Assembly (NCBI GenBank): GCA_013399115.1
Contig: VXAA01005200.1
Location: 2,062-66,061, forward strand
DNA: 64,000 nucleotides
Source of the DNA: Anseranas semipalmata
Taxonomy: Eukaryota > Chordata > Aves > Anseriformes > Anseranatidae
Direction: 5' to 3'
Shown here: positions 12,175-24,697 of the stretch, one piece after another
How positions within the stretch are numbered: the first letter of the stretch is position 1
Layout of the letters: the number at the start of each line of letters is the position of its first letter
Notes under the pieces: generated by a model
What the model was told of the DNA's origin: nothing
Database searches by the model: none
What the model saw: only the letters and a program-made list of their open reading frames with translations
Program-made: the position numbers and the translations under genes

Positions 12175-14700
12175 GTGAGTCTGTTTTGTGCCCTTGGCGC
12201 GTTGCGTGCCGGTGCCGTCTCTGCTGCAGTTGGCAGGAGTTTTGCCAGAGACTGCAGCGGAGCCGGTGTTTCACCTCCACGGATTCATGGGGACTGTTTC
12301 TGCGCTGTCACTTGAGGGACAGTCACCAGGGTCCTCGTGACCCAGCTCTGGGACTTCTGGCACTCACATCCCCATCACCCCAAAGAGGTTCCTTGAGCGT
12401 GCTTGATGATGCATTGAGACCGGTCTGCGGGTCCTGATTGTGGAGGAGAGGGGGCTCAGGGGGCTCAAAGGGGCCCGGGCAGGGCGGCAGGACCGGGAAC
12501 GGGCGGCATGCCCCGTGGCGTTGCACCTGGGCATAGCTGGTTTTGAAGACCTGCGAAGCAGGGATCCTGGAGCTGCAGGCTTTGCAGAGCTGCGCATTTG
12601 TCCTGCTGAGCGAAAGCATTACATTTTTGTAAAAGAAGATCAGGGTATTACATCATCTGTGTTCTGTGCAAGGATTTACCCGGGTTGTATCATGTCATGA
12701 ACGTAAGTTTTGTTGTTTTGGCTTCCTGAAGCCTGCCTGAAGCTTGTTTCTCGGCTGAACCTAGATGCAATCTCGGTGGCAGTAGAGTTGTTCCAAGTTC
12801 TGCAGCACGGCACTGTTCCAGGTGGAAAGGGAGAAACCTCTGCCTGCGGACAGCAGCAGTGCGGGGCCCCGCCATGCCCCAGCCTCTGTGGTCTCATCCT
12901 GGCCCGAGGGCAGCTGCTCCGCGCTGCGAGCGGGGCTGGGGACACTTCTTGCGTGTGGTCCCTATGCGCGGCTGCCACTGGATGCGGTGGTGCGTAGCGC
13001 GGTGTTACACCGTGAGACCTGCCCGCCTCCTGGCCGCTGGTCCCGGAGAATGCCTCAAATGCATCTTCTGAAGTGCAGAGTGAATAAAACGGCGATCACC
13101 TTGGCAGCTTCTGTAACGCCACCGCCCCGCTGCCACGTGTCGTGACGGCTGGGCTCTGCAGCGCGGCGCTGGGCTGCTGCCCCGTGGCGTGGGCACGCTG
13201 GACCCGCACCCCAGGAGGCTGGGTGAGGGCAGGGCGCGGGGCGCATCCCCATCCATGCTGCGCGGGGTGGGCGCTGCGGGTACGTGCTCAGTCTGTCACA
13301 TTTCAAAGAAATTCAGAAGAGCTTCCAAGCGCTGAAGGGTTCATCCGTTTTTGGTTTTCAGTCTCATTTCTCTGGGTAAAGAGAACGTCGTGCGTGCCAT
13401 GACGTTGAATCCAGAAAGGGGTGGAAGGTGGATGCTCCGTCGTCCGCGCTCTTTTATTGTCTGTGCTGCCAGCCGTAATGCCAGTAAAACAAATTTTTGT
13501 TTTCTGTGTTTGTTTGACGTGCTGCAGTAACAGCATGTGGAGCTTGCACAGCCCTCCACCTCCCAGAGCGCTGCGTGAACATGACGTGTGCGTTCTTGCC
13601 GCAAGTTAATAGCGTTTGAGGAGTGAAAAGAATAAAGGAAAGGTTAGTTTGTTATTCCTTGTGATACATGAAAGAGCTATCATCTCCGTCCTGAAATCAT
13701 GAATCCCCGGGTATTCGTTGGACAGGGTGAAGGAATGCATCCTGCAGGATTTTTTCACTTGGAACAACTATTTGGCTCTTCTGGGTCTGAAAAGTTTAAC
13801 TTTGGTTGAGTAACAAATTAATGCAGTCTATTAGTCACTGTCTGGCTTGAATGGAAACACTTAGCTGACCTGGTTTATCTGTGCCTCAATCTGCATGGCT
13901 TGGACAGGTCTCCTTGCTGGCAACTGGGTGCCATCCAGCACGCTCGCTTGCAGGGCTGTTTGCACGGCAGCTGGTCCTTGCCGTGGCCTCGCATACAAGC
14001 AGGGGTGGTTTCTGGAGGAGCAGTTGTCTTTTATTAGACTGGCAGAGGTGGAGAAAAGAAGCAATTTCCTCTTCGGGCTTCTGCTTCGGAGCAGTGGAAA
14101 GGGGGCTCCTCGCTGGGGCTGCTTGTGCAGCCAGGGTTGGGTCTGGTAGCAGACGAGCGCTCTCCTGCCTCTGCCTTGCTCACTGTGGCCGGAGGCAGGG
14201 GAGCCACGGGCTGGGGCGGCTCCCCGAGCCCATCACTTCCAAGCGGGATAAGGATTTGGCACGATCCCGCCGAGCTTTGTGCAGTGCTTGCTGAGCTCGC
14301 GTGGGGAGCCCGCTTGTTGCAGGGCTCCGGCCGTGGGACTGGAAACAGGCAGGCAGGATCCAGGCTCGTTACGACCACGTTGCACCTGCAGAAATCGGTG
14401 AAAATTGAAGATTTTGCCCACCTCGGATGTAACGCACAGTGCGTGCCTGGGCTAAGGGGCAGGGCTGCCCGTGCACGAGGATGCTGGTACCTGTACGAGC
14501 ATCCGCATCCCCCAGCTCTGTAAGCAGCGCGGTGGGGCTGGGGCTGCTGCACACGCCTGGAGCCACAAGGACTCTGCCAGCTCACGGCACAGCCAGCGGA
14601 GCACGGGCTGTGGCCCTTGTGCCCTGGGAAAGCTGCTCTGAAACGTCCCCGTTCCTCAGTCGTGCGCCGGTGCAGGGGAGCCTGAGTGAGATGGGCCGAA
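12175..14700. other. Noncoding stretch
   Basis: GC-rich to 13300, then a more AT-rich part (13620-13880) with no recognisable motif cluster, then GC-rich again. Nothing with both splice sites and a protein-like frame was found. Confidence 0.4.
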
Positions 14701-15480
14701 AAGCTGATCAGAAACACAGCTAATTTAAACAAATCCCAACTAAGAGCTGTTTTTTTCTAGTGCTGGCCAAGAAACGTGACACTGAACAAATAGGAGAAAA
14801 TAAAACAAAAAAATAAATTCACATTGGATCTAGAAATGGCCTTTTAATTTGCAAAATCGATGATGTCTGCGTGCAGAAGTCTTAATTTCAGATCCGGTCT
14901 TTAAATGCAAATGTCACTTTAAATAGATATTCCTGTGTGCACGTTCTGGTGCCTTTTGCCATGTAGTTAATGGATTGCTCTCTGTGTTAGTACATTCTTG
15001 TCTCATTTTGTATCCCCATACATTAAATTGATAGTTTGGGGGATTATTGCTCGTTCCAAGATTACATGGGTGGAGTCCCCTTTATATGGCTATGCTGGTA
15101 TGTAGTGAATTTGAATTGGCACTGTAGAAAACTTGAAAATTTGGAACAGATAACTGTCTCCTATCTTTATATGGGAACATCAGAGTTTCTAGCTTTATTC
15201 TGGGGTTCTTGCCATTCCAAATATAATTTTTTCTTTTATATAACTGTTTTCATATGATACACTCTTCAGAGTGGATAATGGTTTGGGGAGGAATATAATC
15301 TTTTTTTTTTCCCTCCAAGGCTGTCTTCCCAATTAATGAGATTGAGAACACGTTCCAAAAATCTATTTTCCCCTCTGGGCTTTTTATAATGTGCTCAAAT
15401 TATTCTGCAGTGTGTCTTGTGCTTCCTTTATGGAGTTTGATGCCTAAATATTTAGTGGTGGTTGGACGGCTGGAGCCTGT
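14700..15480. other. AT-rich block with octamer and paired CTTTATATGG motifs
   Basis: About 780 bases are markedly AT-rich compared with the flanks. They contain one perfect octamer (ATGCAAAT, 14905-14912) and two copies of CTTTATATGG (15080-15089 and 15165-15174), which resemble but do not match the SRF CArG box. The long T-rich, uninterrupted texture suggests either an antisense ancient LINE remnant or a conserved noncoding element. I cannot decide between these from sequence alone. Confidence 0.3.
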
Positions 15481-17540
15481 ATAAATGCTTAGTGCAAGGA
15501 GTCTCTGCAGCGCTGGGCAGCGCACGCCTGCCCGTCCCGCTGCTTTAACATCCTGCCTGAATGACAGTGGGGTGTCCTGGCGAGAGCCGGCACGTCCTTC
15601 CCTAATCCTCGGGATGGCAGGGAAAGGATGTTCCTAGAGACGCGTGCGGAGCTCGGGGGGGTTTCCCTGACTTTTCATACTTACAGCCTCACCTGTAACA
15701 TGCATCAATAAAATGTTTTTGTACATTTTTCTCTGCTTGAACATTCTGGGTATATGCATTTCCTAAAAATGCATCCAATAAGCAACCCGGGCTTTCTGCC
15801 CAGCTCTGCCCTTGGTGGCCTCCTGAAGGCGCGTGTCTCCCAGCTTTCTGTGGCGGTGCCGCAGGAGGCAAATTCAGCCTAAAACCCCAACCCTGCTGAG
15901 CCGCTGGTGGCTGGGGTCGCTGTCCCGTGTGGGCTCGCCCTGGCTCCTGCGGGCACCCCGTGCTCCCCCCAGGGCCGCCCGCAGAGCTGCCGGCCTCAGC
16001 AGGGGTGCAGGCGAGGAGGAGGAGGCTGGGAGTGGGGCTCGGCGTGCCCGGGAAGCCAGAGTCTGCAGCGGTGAGGGCAACGCACGCGGAGGGGCCAAAG
16101 GAGCGTGGGTGTTAGCATCTGCTCTCGAAAGCCTGTAACATATTAATTTTGGAGAGCCTTGTAACTCCAGAATGGTTTGGCTGATACGCCTCAAGCCCTG
16201 GTTTTAAAAGAATCACTTTTGGTTTGAGACTGAACACGTGGATTTTTTTGCCTGGTGGAGTTACCTTTACAAAGGCAGGGACTGTGAGAAAAGGGTGCTC
16301 AGCGCGGACTGGTGGCTTGCTCTGGGCCACCGAGGATGAGGAGGAGGCCAACTGCAAGAAGCACCGTTATTTCCCGGTGTGCCTGTCATTTTGCAAGCGG
16401 CTCTGGTCTTCCCGCAGGGTCTCAGCAAGTCAAGAGCACGCTGCGGTCTTGTTTGCATCATGCCACGAAGGACGGGCACGGGGCCAGCTGTCGGCAGCCA
16501 GGTTCCCAGAAGTGAGGGTTTGTATTTACATATTTTGACTCAGACGTTGTATAACTCCTGGGAGCCACTTTCTGGGCCAAAATAATGAGAGACCTGTTCT
16601 CCGATGGTGTTTCAAGCTCTGGTTGGACGGTGTCCCATGTAAGGGTTGGGTTTTACTTGGTCCCCTACTGACAGCCTGGTTCATGTTCCTGCAGGTCCTG
16701 CATGTGCGGGGTTATTAATAGCTCATCGGGGTGCAGGTTGGCCGGATCCTCTCCCTTCTCCAGGTGCATTACCAAAGCAGTGATTTCATGGCCAAGTGCA
16801 CTGCGCTAGGTGGCCGCAATCCTGTTCGCTGGGACAAAGCCTTCACTCCCACGTGCTGGGTGGGCAGGGGACCCTGCCATGCTGCGTGGGGACCCCCGTG
16901 CTGGGCTCTGCTGGTGCCTGGGGGCTTGTCCCTGCTGAGGGAAAAGGCTGGTGGAAGACGGGGCATTTCTTTGACTCTCGGCTCCCAAAGTCCTCCTGGT
17001 GGCTGCTGGAAGCCGGAGCTGCTCCTGGGCTCGTGCCCTCCTTGGTGGCACTGCTGGGCACATGGGGCTGAGCTCAGTTTCAGCTCAGCCTGCAGGTCTG
17101 CTCCAAGGGGAAGAGCTCCCCCAAAACTGCTTCTCTCTTACCAAGCTGAACACTCATCCTCCCGGACCTGAGACAGCAGCACCCATGGGTGGTGATGTTC
17201 TTGGTACATCCCGAGCCTGCTTAGATGCAGTTGACCCAACAGCCATGGCCAGGGGGAAAACAAGGAAGATGCAGAGGTCTGTCCAAGGAGAGACGGGAAG
17301 GCTGGAAGGCTGTGAGGCTGCTGCCTCGGGACAGGAGCTCCTGGGGATCAGGGCCCTGGTGGGGTTCTCCCTGGGGACCATGGTCCCCGTGGTGCCCACC
17401 CACTGCCCCACACGGGCACCCTGCACGCGGCAGGGGAGCATCCATCGCCAGCCGCAGCCTGGGGTCGTCGGCGTCCCGGGAGCGTGCAGCTGATCGAGAG
17501 GAGCACGCAGCAGGGCGGGAGCCCAGTCATTTGCCTCCTG
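15481..17540. other. GC-rich noncoding stretch
   Basis: 15830-16130 is CpG-rich, with a short GAG tract near 16014-16030. Multiple overlapping open frames occur on both strands, but there are no paired splice signals of quality. Confidence 0.4.
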
Positions 17541-17971
17541 CACTATAATTAGCTGGGTTGGCGGGCAGACCTGCTGTCAGGATGAATGACACACAGCACG
17601 GCTACAGGGATTGCAATGCAGCATTTAAAGTATATGCTGGAGAACAGGGTGTAATTAACTGCAGGTCCGTGGTGCTGAGAGCTGACTACACGGCTTCCAG
17701 CCTTTTGTATTACCTTTTTTTTTCCCTTTCAGTGATGAAATACGTAACTTCACCTATAAACCAGTATAAACATGCACAAGCTTATAAGCCCAAAGATAAA
17801 AATACCAGGCGGTGCATTCATGCAACACTAAGATCAGGCAGCTGACCCCCCCGAAAAGAAGCGAAAGAGAAATCCAGGTTCTAGCGGCAATGCTAACTCT
17901 GCCACGCTGCACCCCCCGTGTGCTGTGCTGAGGGCTTTCTGATATAAATAGTAACATATTCATCCAGACAT

Positions 17972-18040
17972 CTAGGCCCTGATTCTGCAAACACTTAAGC
18001 CCAAGCATAGCTCTTTCCCAACGTGCTTAAAGTTGCAGTA
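17972..18040 (+). repeat. Ancient amniote interspersed repeat fragment
   Basis: The run 'GGCCCTGATTCTGCAAACAC' followed by 'TTAAGC...' and 'CGTGCTTAAAGTT' matches a repeat that is abundant in turtles, crocodilians and birds (consensus '...gattctgcaaacacttaagcatgtgcttaactttaagca...'). The match is from memory of the consensus and the family name is left open. Only about 70 bases are preserved. Confidence 0.55.
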
Positions 18041-18718
18041 ATAGTTTGCAGGCTGTAATCAAGAAAGAAAAAAAAAAGGTAGAAAATAGAACATGCGCAG
18101 CACGCTATTTGTAACAGCTATCAACTGCTTGTTAGAGCTCCTGTCTGCTGCTTCTCCTGCAGCTCCTTCCCTGCCTAATTAAGGGCTTGATAAATGCAAA
18201 CATGGAGAGAAGGTGCCATGCCTGTGTGAGTGTCACCCTGCATGTTGTTGAGCTCGCAGAGTTTACGAGCTCCGGTGGTTTTGGCAGCGATTTTACAAGT
18301 TGTGTGATGCAGAGAAAGTCTCCTGTGAAGCAGCAGCAAGTGGATACCTCTCGGTCTCAGTGTCAGCAGAGCTTGTGGAATCCCTTCTAAAAGAGAAACT
18401 TGTTAACGAAGAGGTTGTGCATACGTGTCTATGTATGTATGCATAAATTAATTTTTACAGGCACCTAGCAGCACAATAGAAGTACAGACAAAACTTTCCT
18501 GGCTGAGCTCTCTGTAAAGAAACGCTTTGAAGCTGTGGTCGATGTTAGCGTGGGGCAGCGAGCAGGGAAGGTGCGGGGCAGGCGGGGAGATGCTGAGCGG
18601 GGGCACAGGGCGGGTGGCGGCTCGGTGCAGGGGGGTGGGAGTGAAAACGGATGCGTTTATTAGGGGGGTGGCTGGGTTGGCAGATGCTCGTTAGCAGACT
18701 CGCTTTTCCTCCCTGTAG
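18041..18718. other. Noncoding stretch
   Basis: An A10 run near 18068 and AT-rich text to about 18180, then mixed sequence, with no supported exon before the acceptor at 18718. Confidence 0.4.
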
Positions 18719-18828
18719 GAAGGCAGGCTTGGGAAAGGAGCCCGTCCTCATTACCCAGGTCGATGAGAGAACCAAAGCTGAGGTTCTGTGCTGCACCAAG
18801 CCCAGTTCTGCGCACTCGATTGCCTGCT
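18719..18828 (+). CDS. Candidate internal exon, unidentified gene
   Basis: A strong acceptor (pyrimidine run 'CGCTTTTCCTCCCTGTAG') is followed by 110 bases open in a reading that begins KAGLGKEPVLITQ and ends AHSIAC, then a donor (TGCT then GTAAGA). In this frame the exon starts after the second base of a codon and leaves one base over. The reading has balanced composition (Lys, Glu, Val, Thr) unlike the Ala/Pro/Arg-rich chance frames around it. I do not recognise a family. The donor is imperfect and the minus strand is also open, so a chance hit is quite possible. Confidence 0.25.
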
Positions 18829-21800
18829 GTAAGAAAGGCAAGGGAGGAGCACGTGGGGCTGCGGGGCTGTGCCGGCGTGGCTCACGGTGCTGTCACTCGG
18901 GTCCCTTCCTCCATGAGACCAGGGCCCTTTCCTGATTCCCACTGGCATATGTTCTCCTCCTTCCCACCATGAGTGGGTCAGCAGCGCTGCTGCCCTGGCC
19001 TGTCCCCTCCCCTGCCAGCAGATTTTGGGGCTAAGGCACTGGATTTTGTGCCGTGGGTGGGTCACGCTGAGCGACGGGCTGCACTACGGGGCTCGGCCCT
19101 TGCGCAGAGGGATGCTGTTAGCAAGGGTGGGTGGGCAAAACCCCCCTCCTCCCAAGCAATCCTCTTGCATCCCAAGGCTCTGAACGTTATTGCCCTTCCA
19201 ACAGCCAGGCATCGACTCCCGATTAGTCATAAATGCAGCATGTTGCAGATACGCCGAGCTTGACTAATGGCTGTGCCTGAAAGCACGAACTGCCAGGATG
19301 CACAGGGCGAGGAGCCGGGGGAGGACAGGCAGTGCAGCCGCAGCCCCCCATCCACCCTGCCCTGCCCTGGGGCTGAGCAGCTGCCACCCATGCCCAAATC
19401 CCACGGGAGCCAGCCTGTCCCCTCCCAGGACCCGGGGTGCGCTGCCGCGGGGTCAGAGCAGCAGCGTCGCTGCCCGTGCAGGCGCAGCCGTCCCAGCAGG
19501 CGAGGAGGTGTGGGGGGCAGCTTTGCAGCATGGACTTTGGCCCATAAATTTGTTTTGTGGAGTGCTCTTCTAGCACGGAAAAATAACTCATCCCTCAGTT
19601 TTTGCCTCTCGTTTGTGTGGGCATTGATTATTCTGGGAGTTACTGAGCCAGGTTTTATTGGAATGACTTAGAAAGCTGCCACCTGCAAGCTGCTGCTTGT
19701 CTTTGGGGATTATTTTGGTGTAGTCTCTAAACAATTGCATGAGGCTTCTTCAGCCTCGCTAATAACTTCGCTCTCCTAGGGACGCTGCCCAGAAAAAGAT
19801 GAGCTGAGATTATGCTTGGCAACATTTAGGGGAGTAAAAAGTACAACAGGATTGATGTCTGCTGGTGTGAATAAACAGATAATGCAAAACCTCTGCCTTA
19901 GCCCCTCCGTGAGCAGCCTTGTTTCCACCACCGTGTCTGTTATCTCCCCAGCTTGGCTGAATTTCAGAATTCGGTGCTGTCCTTTAAAATGGTTTCATCT
20001 TTTATGTCTGCAACGTGTTGTGCTAATTCTTATCGGAGACCAGCAAGGCTGGCACTAACTTGCAAAATAGTTTACTTAGTGCCTGAAATATGACATTAAG
20101 AAAATAATTTCAGGCCCTCCTGTTGGCCCAAGTTCTCATAGGTTTGCAAAGGATTTGTGAAAGTGGCGGGTCCTGGTTTAAATGAAGAGCCAAGCCCATG
20201 GATGCCTTTGACATTTTGTACAAAATCTAGCATTTAAAAGGTGATTGTTGTGCGGCGCTGAAGACAGCCGGGTCATTGCGTTGTTCCCGTGGGATTGCTC
20301 CGTCCTCCCGGTGAGGAGCATTGGGAAGGGCAGTGCTGGGAGCACGGCTGGGGAAATGGGAGCGGGCAGGCGCCGGGGCTTTGCTTCCTCTCCGCTCGCT
20401 GGGTTTTGATGCCACTGGGCAAGGGGCGAGGGTCCAGATGCTGCTGGTGTTGCTGTACTGGCTTGGGAGGCTGTGTTTTTACAGTCAGGTTAAAAGCAAC
20501 GTGCAAGGGGTGGTTTTTGAGAACCTGGGCACATGGCCTTATGGTGGTTCCTTTATGGCAATAAAAGCACTCTGATCTATCAGTTCATCTTGTTTTAGTG
20601 TAAAAACATCTGGGAAGTTGTGTCCTGTTACCTTCCTTTTTCCCTCTTAGCATTTCTGAGGTGCTTCTTGTGACATTGCACTTTTGGAGGCAAGAGCAGA
20701 AGGGCTCTGAGCATCACACGGAGAGGTCTTCGGTTCAAAACAAGGGCAGTACCAGCCTGCTTCGGTTATTCTGACATGGGGAGGGGAAGAGGATACTGGG
20801 GGTAATGGTAATGACCTTGGCCCTGCTTGGAACAACACTTTCTTAATCATGTTGGCAGACAATCCCCCCGTCTTGGCAGGCTGCGTCCTGGCTCAGGAGC
20901 TGTGGACATGGTGCCAGCGTCCCATTCTGCTGCTTCCTCTGCTGGGGCGGTTGTTTGGTCAGGGTGATCTGCAGAGGCAGGAGGTCACAGGCAGCGCCCA
21001 TCCACGTTCGGAAGGGCAGGCGCTCCCGAGGCTCTGCGCTGCCGCTGAGCGAGGCACCGGGGCACCGCTGGGCTCTGCAAGGCTCATCCGGGCCAGAGCC
21101 CCTCGATTCCCACCTTCCTCGCACAGCCCTGCCGGGAGCAGGACTGGGAGCACCGCAGGGAGGTGCCACGTGCCGGGGGCTGCTGCCGCCCCTCCGGGTG
21201 CCCCCGGGCTCGTTCCCTGCAGCCCTTCACCTCCGTGTCTTGGGAGGGAATGACGGAGATGGGCGCAAGCCTCATTCAAGTATTTGTTTTAAAAATACAT
21301 GCCGATAAAAATGACTCCCTCCATTATTTCATTAAGGGATTTAAAACATGCTTCCTAAACCCTGAGTCATCAATGAAATGAGCAAGCGAGAGGCAGCGCA
21401 GCGGCCCCGCTGGAGGGTGACTCATGCTGCGTGGGGAGGCTCGGGACATGCAGGGGACTCTTTGAACTCGGGGATGCTGGCACTCCCCTCGTCCCCCCGG
21501 GAAGGCCAGGGTCTCCCTGCAGCATCAGCAGACCTCCCAGAGCCTCTGTGGCTCCCGGATTTATTTTGACTGTGGAGCCATCGTGTCGCAGCCTCCAGAG
21601 ATGCACTGATGTGCCCAAGTCACCAGCAGATGACTCTCCTGGCAGCCAGTAGATCACCAGTAATAATGCATGCAAGAAGGCAGGCATTTGATTTTTTATT
21701 GTATAACTGCACAAATAAAAGCTTCCGTAGCCCATATCAGCTCAGGAGGAATTGATCTTTCCTCCCAGAAGGCAGAGAAACATGTCAAGCCACCTTTTGC

Positions 21801-23640
21801 TCATTGATGGGAGCTCTCTGCCTCTTTCAGTCCCCAGGCACAGACAGGAAAAAAGCTCACCCTAGCACCCTGTGAGGCCAGGAACTGTCCCCTCTGCACA
21901 GCTCTCCATGGCTTATCAAGTCGGCTTTCTGAAAGCCCATAGAAGTGATGCTCTACCCCTCCCCTCTGGAGTTGGTTCAAACCGGGATGTGCCGGGATGT
22001 TTTGCCTAAGATTCAGGCTTCATGTTCCCTTCCTCTGTTTCACTCCGCTCTGCTTCATTGTGGTGGTCCTTCCACCAAGTGGTCCTTCCCTCGACCACTT
22101 CTTCGCAATTGTCCCCTCCAGTGACTGTCGGATGAGATTGCTGTCCTCGGTGCGGTGCCACCGGGGCTGTTGCTGCCCCAGGGCGATGCTGCGGCTGCTG
22201 CCCATGGTGCCTGTGCTGCCTCCTGCTGCTGCTTGCCCATCAGTTGCATCTCCCATAGAGGTGGTCAAAAGCACGTTCTTGCCCCTTGTGCATGCTCAGT
22301 AGAAAGAAATGAAACGCAGTGGGACTTTTGTCTGGTTGCTGTGCACGGTCCCTCTCTCTTCTGGGAAGAGAGCAATGAGGCAAAGGGCTGCGCAGGGGAC
22401 GTGGGGAGGCTGGGGCATGGAGCGGGAAGGAAGGGCTCGAGGTCAGCCAGCGGGGTGGTGGTAGAGCCAGGAGCCGATCCACAGCTCCTGGCCTTGCTCC
22501 AGGCCTGATTCCTTGGACATGTTGCTGGAATTCTGCTTTCCCTCCTCGATAGCTGTTTTCTTAATGAGGCTCAAAATCAGATATTTTGGCTAGTCATTGT
22601 CGCAATCGCTCCCCATTTTATTGTTTTGTTTTTCCTCTCTCCAAAGCTAGTGCCTCACTGTTTTATTCCAGCTATCTAATATCCACTCGCTTTTCCATGA
22701 CTTTTAAAAAAGCAGCTGCTCGATAAGCTCACGTTAACCCATCTCGGAGCGTGCTTGCGCAGCTCACCCTGCCCGCAGCTTGAAGGGACCTGTGAGCTGG
22801 GGCCGAGCAGCCGTGCCCGCGGGGGCTCTCGCTGCCAGCCGCGGCCACCAGCTTCGCTCGCACCTCGCCAGCTCCCTGCTGGCCAAGACCTGCCGAGGGC
22901 CTGGTGGGGTTGATGGGAGCTTCTCCCACAGAGCTGCACCTGGGTTGGGGTCTGAGTGCGGGATGCAGATTTTCTGTGTGTCGGTTGGATGGTGCTGAGA
23001 AAGCTGCTTGCAGGTGGTTTCTCCCTAAATACCACCAGCTCTCCGTGATCCCTGCTGGCACAGATATCTTATGAAATGGAATTTTTTGTGGCTCGTGAAC
23101 TGCATTGCAGCCATAGTTTGGGAACCAGCACCCTGGGTTTTAGATGTCAAGTTTAAAGAAGTAATGAAATATCTCATGGGAATGCTGTGCCCAAGGGACT
23201 GGAGGTGTTCCTGGGGTGGGGGGGGGCGTACCACTATACCTGTGAATTTGCCTGTGCTCATTTTGCATCACGTGGGGCTTTTGCTGTCACCCCTTGCTGC
23301 CGTCATGCCCATTGAGCTTTTGCACGGCCTTCAGCACCCCAAAGGGCTGCTCCTCGCGCCCCAGCTCTGCCCCAGGCCGGAGCTCAGGCACGTACCCAGC
23401 CCCAGGACAAGCGCGAGGGCAGCGCGCATCCAACCCTGCGCTGCCGGTGCCATGGGTTTGGCTGCAGCCTCCCCGTGCTGATGCCCGACCGACGATCTGC
23501 GCCGGGAGCGGATCAGTGCCCCCAGCCCCGGGGAGACGTGGTCGGAGCACCGCTGCCTGCTGGCTTGGCCGCAGCCCCTGCTCGGGGGACGTTCTGGGAA
23601 CAGCTCAGCCCAGCCTGCTTAAAAGCAGGATTGCTCCTGC
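18829..23640. other. Noncoding stretch
   Basis: Mixed GC-rich sequence. A strong acceptor at 21830 is followed by only 41 bases before a moderate donor, with a stop in one frame; I do not call it. A 9-bp inverted repeat (GCCTGAAAT, 20081-20089 and 20107-20115) lies in an AT-rich patch but is within chance. No repeats of young families are seen. Confidence 0.4.
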
Positions 23641-23900
23641 GCCCCTGATTAGCATCCGGCCCTGCTGCTCCCCGCGCTTTGGCGTTCGCCTTGGCGATTG
23701 CCTGGCAACCGCGGAGCAAAACTACAACAGCCCGGCCCCAGCGCGCTTCCCGCGAGCCGGCACACGCCTGCGGGGACAGGGACGGCGTCGGGGCCACCCT
23801 GCGCTGCTGCCCGCTGCTCCCCGTCCTGGCGGGGCGCGAGGTGAGGACCGTCCCCGAGAGGAGGAGGAGGAGGAGGAGAGGGCTGCGGTGGCATGACGGC
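23640..23900 (+). promoter_or_regulatory. CpG-rich candidate promoter with RFX X-box
   Basis: A CpG-rich patch contains ATTGCCTGGCAACC at 23697-23710, an imperfect palindrome that fits the RFX X-box (RTNRCC, 0-3 bases, RGYAAC). X-boxes near CpG-rich start sites mark many ciliary and immune promoters. A moderate donor (GCGAG then GTGAGG, 23841) follows 130 bases downstream and could end an untranslated first exon. There is no TATA box. A purine (GAG)n tract at about 23856-23879 lies just after. Transcription from here is inference. Confidence 0.3.
23856..23879. repeat. (GAG)n microsatellite
   Basis: About seven GAG units, lying at the 3' edge of the CpG-rich patch. Confidence 0.85.
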
Positions 23901-23924
23901 CTTGCTGATGCCCAGGTTTGGTGG

Positions 23925-23943
23925 GTCTGTCTGTCTGTCTGTC
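23925..23943. repeat. (GTCT)n microsatellite
   Basis: Nearly five perfect copies of the tetramer GTCT, shortly after the CpG-rich patch. Confidence 0.85.
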
Positions 23944-24656
23944 CTGCTGCGAGCATCCCCTCCTTTGCCCCTCCTTGTCCCTTGGGTGGGGGGGGCCTTT
24001 CTGTGCTCGGCCTGGGCCCCTGTCCCTAGGGACCTGGTGCTGCGGCAGCCCCAGGCGGGTGGTTGGGATGGTGTCAGACTTTCAGCAGATCGTGTTGGTG
24101 ATGGAGTTTGTGGCATTTGGGCCGGCGCTGGCACATGGGAGCCTCAGCACACGTCAGGCTGTACCTGCTACCCAGGCTTGCATGTGCCTGGGGTCTGGTG
24201 TGTTTTTTCTTGGCAGAAGAATTTCGTGGCCCTTTCCCCAGGGAGTGACTGTGGGGCTCAGGCTCTCTGCCAGCCCCGCACCCCATCCTGCTTCCAGCCG
24301 GGCACGCACAAGAGGGCACGAGTCCCCTCCTGACACAAGGTGCCACGCTTCTGTAAGTGATGGCAGACGGGATGTGCCTGGATACTTTGGGTTCAAACCT
24401 AATGCGTCCTCGTACCGCTGCTTTGACTCTGGCTTGTTATATCCCTGGCCACTGCGGGCTCTGCCTACAGTGTGTTCGGTAGCTGCAGGTCCTGAGCTGC
24501 CTGCTAGAAGAGGCAGCCCAAGGTGCCCCAAGCCTGCCCAGCCAGCCCCCACACGCCCATAGGCATGGCTTTTCTTGCTCACTACACATCTTCATCAGTG
24601 ACACTTGTTTGGCGAAGGGTTAAAGAAACATATCTGTTTTGTCTTGTGTCTTCCAG
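23944..24656. other. Noncoding stretch
   Basis: A consensus GTAAGT at 24351 follows an acceptor-like CTTCCAG at about 24297, but the intervening 54 bases are stopped in one frame and nondescript in the others, so no exon is called. Confidence 0.35.
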
Positions 24657-24697
24657 AGCCTGGGGTCAGCAGACAAGAAGGACTTTTACCAGCCAAA
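24657..24697 (+). CDS. Candidate 41-bp microexon
   Basis: The acceptor 'TTTTGTCTTGTGTCTTCCAG' is very good and the donor (CAAA then GTAAGT) is consensus apart from A at -1. The phase-0 reading is SLGSADKKDFYQP with two bases (AA) left over, which looks like ordinary hydrophilic protein. The other two frames are also open over this short length. Joined to the candidate at 27179 the leftover AA gives Lys and keeps the frame open. No family is recognised. A noncoding exon is an alternative. Confidence 0.25.

Noticed and set aside
23679..24029. Open frame over the X-box patch as a protein
   Set aside because: It lacks an ATG start (it begins at TTG) and includes a GAG microsatellite. The region is better read as a promoter or untranslated exon.
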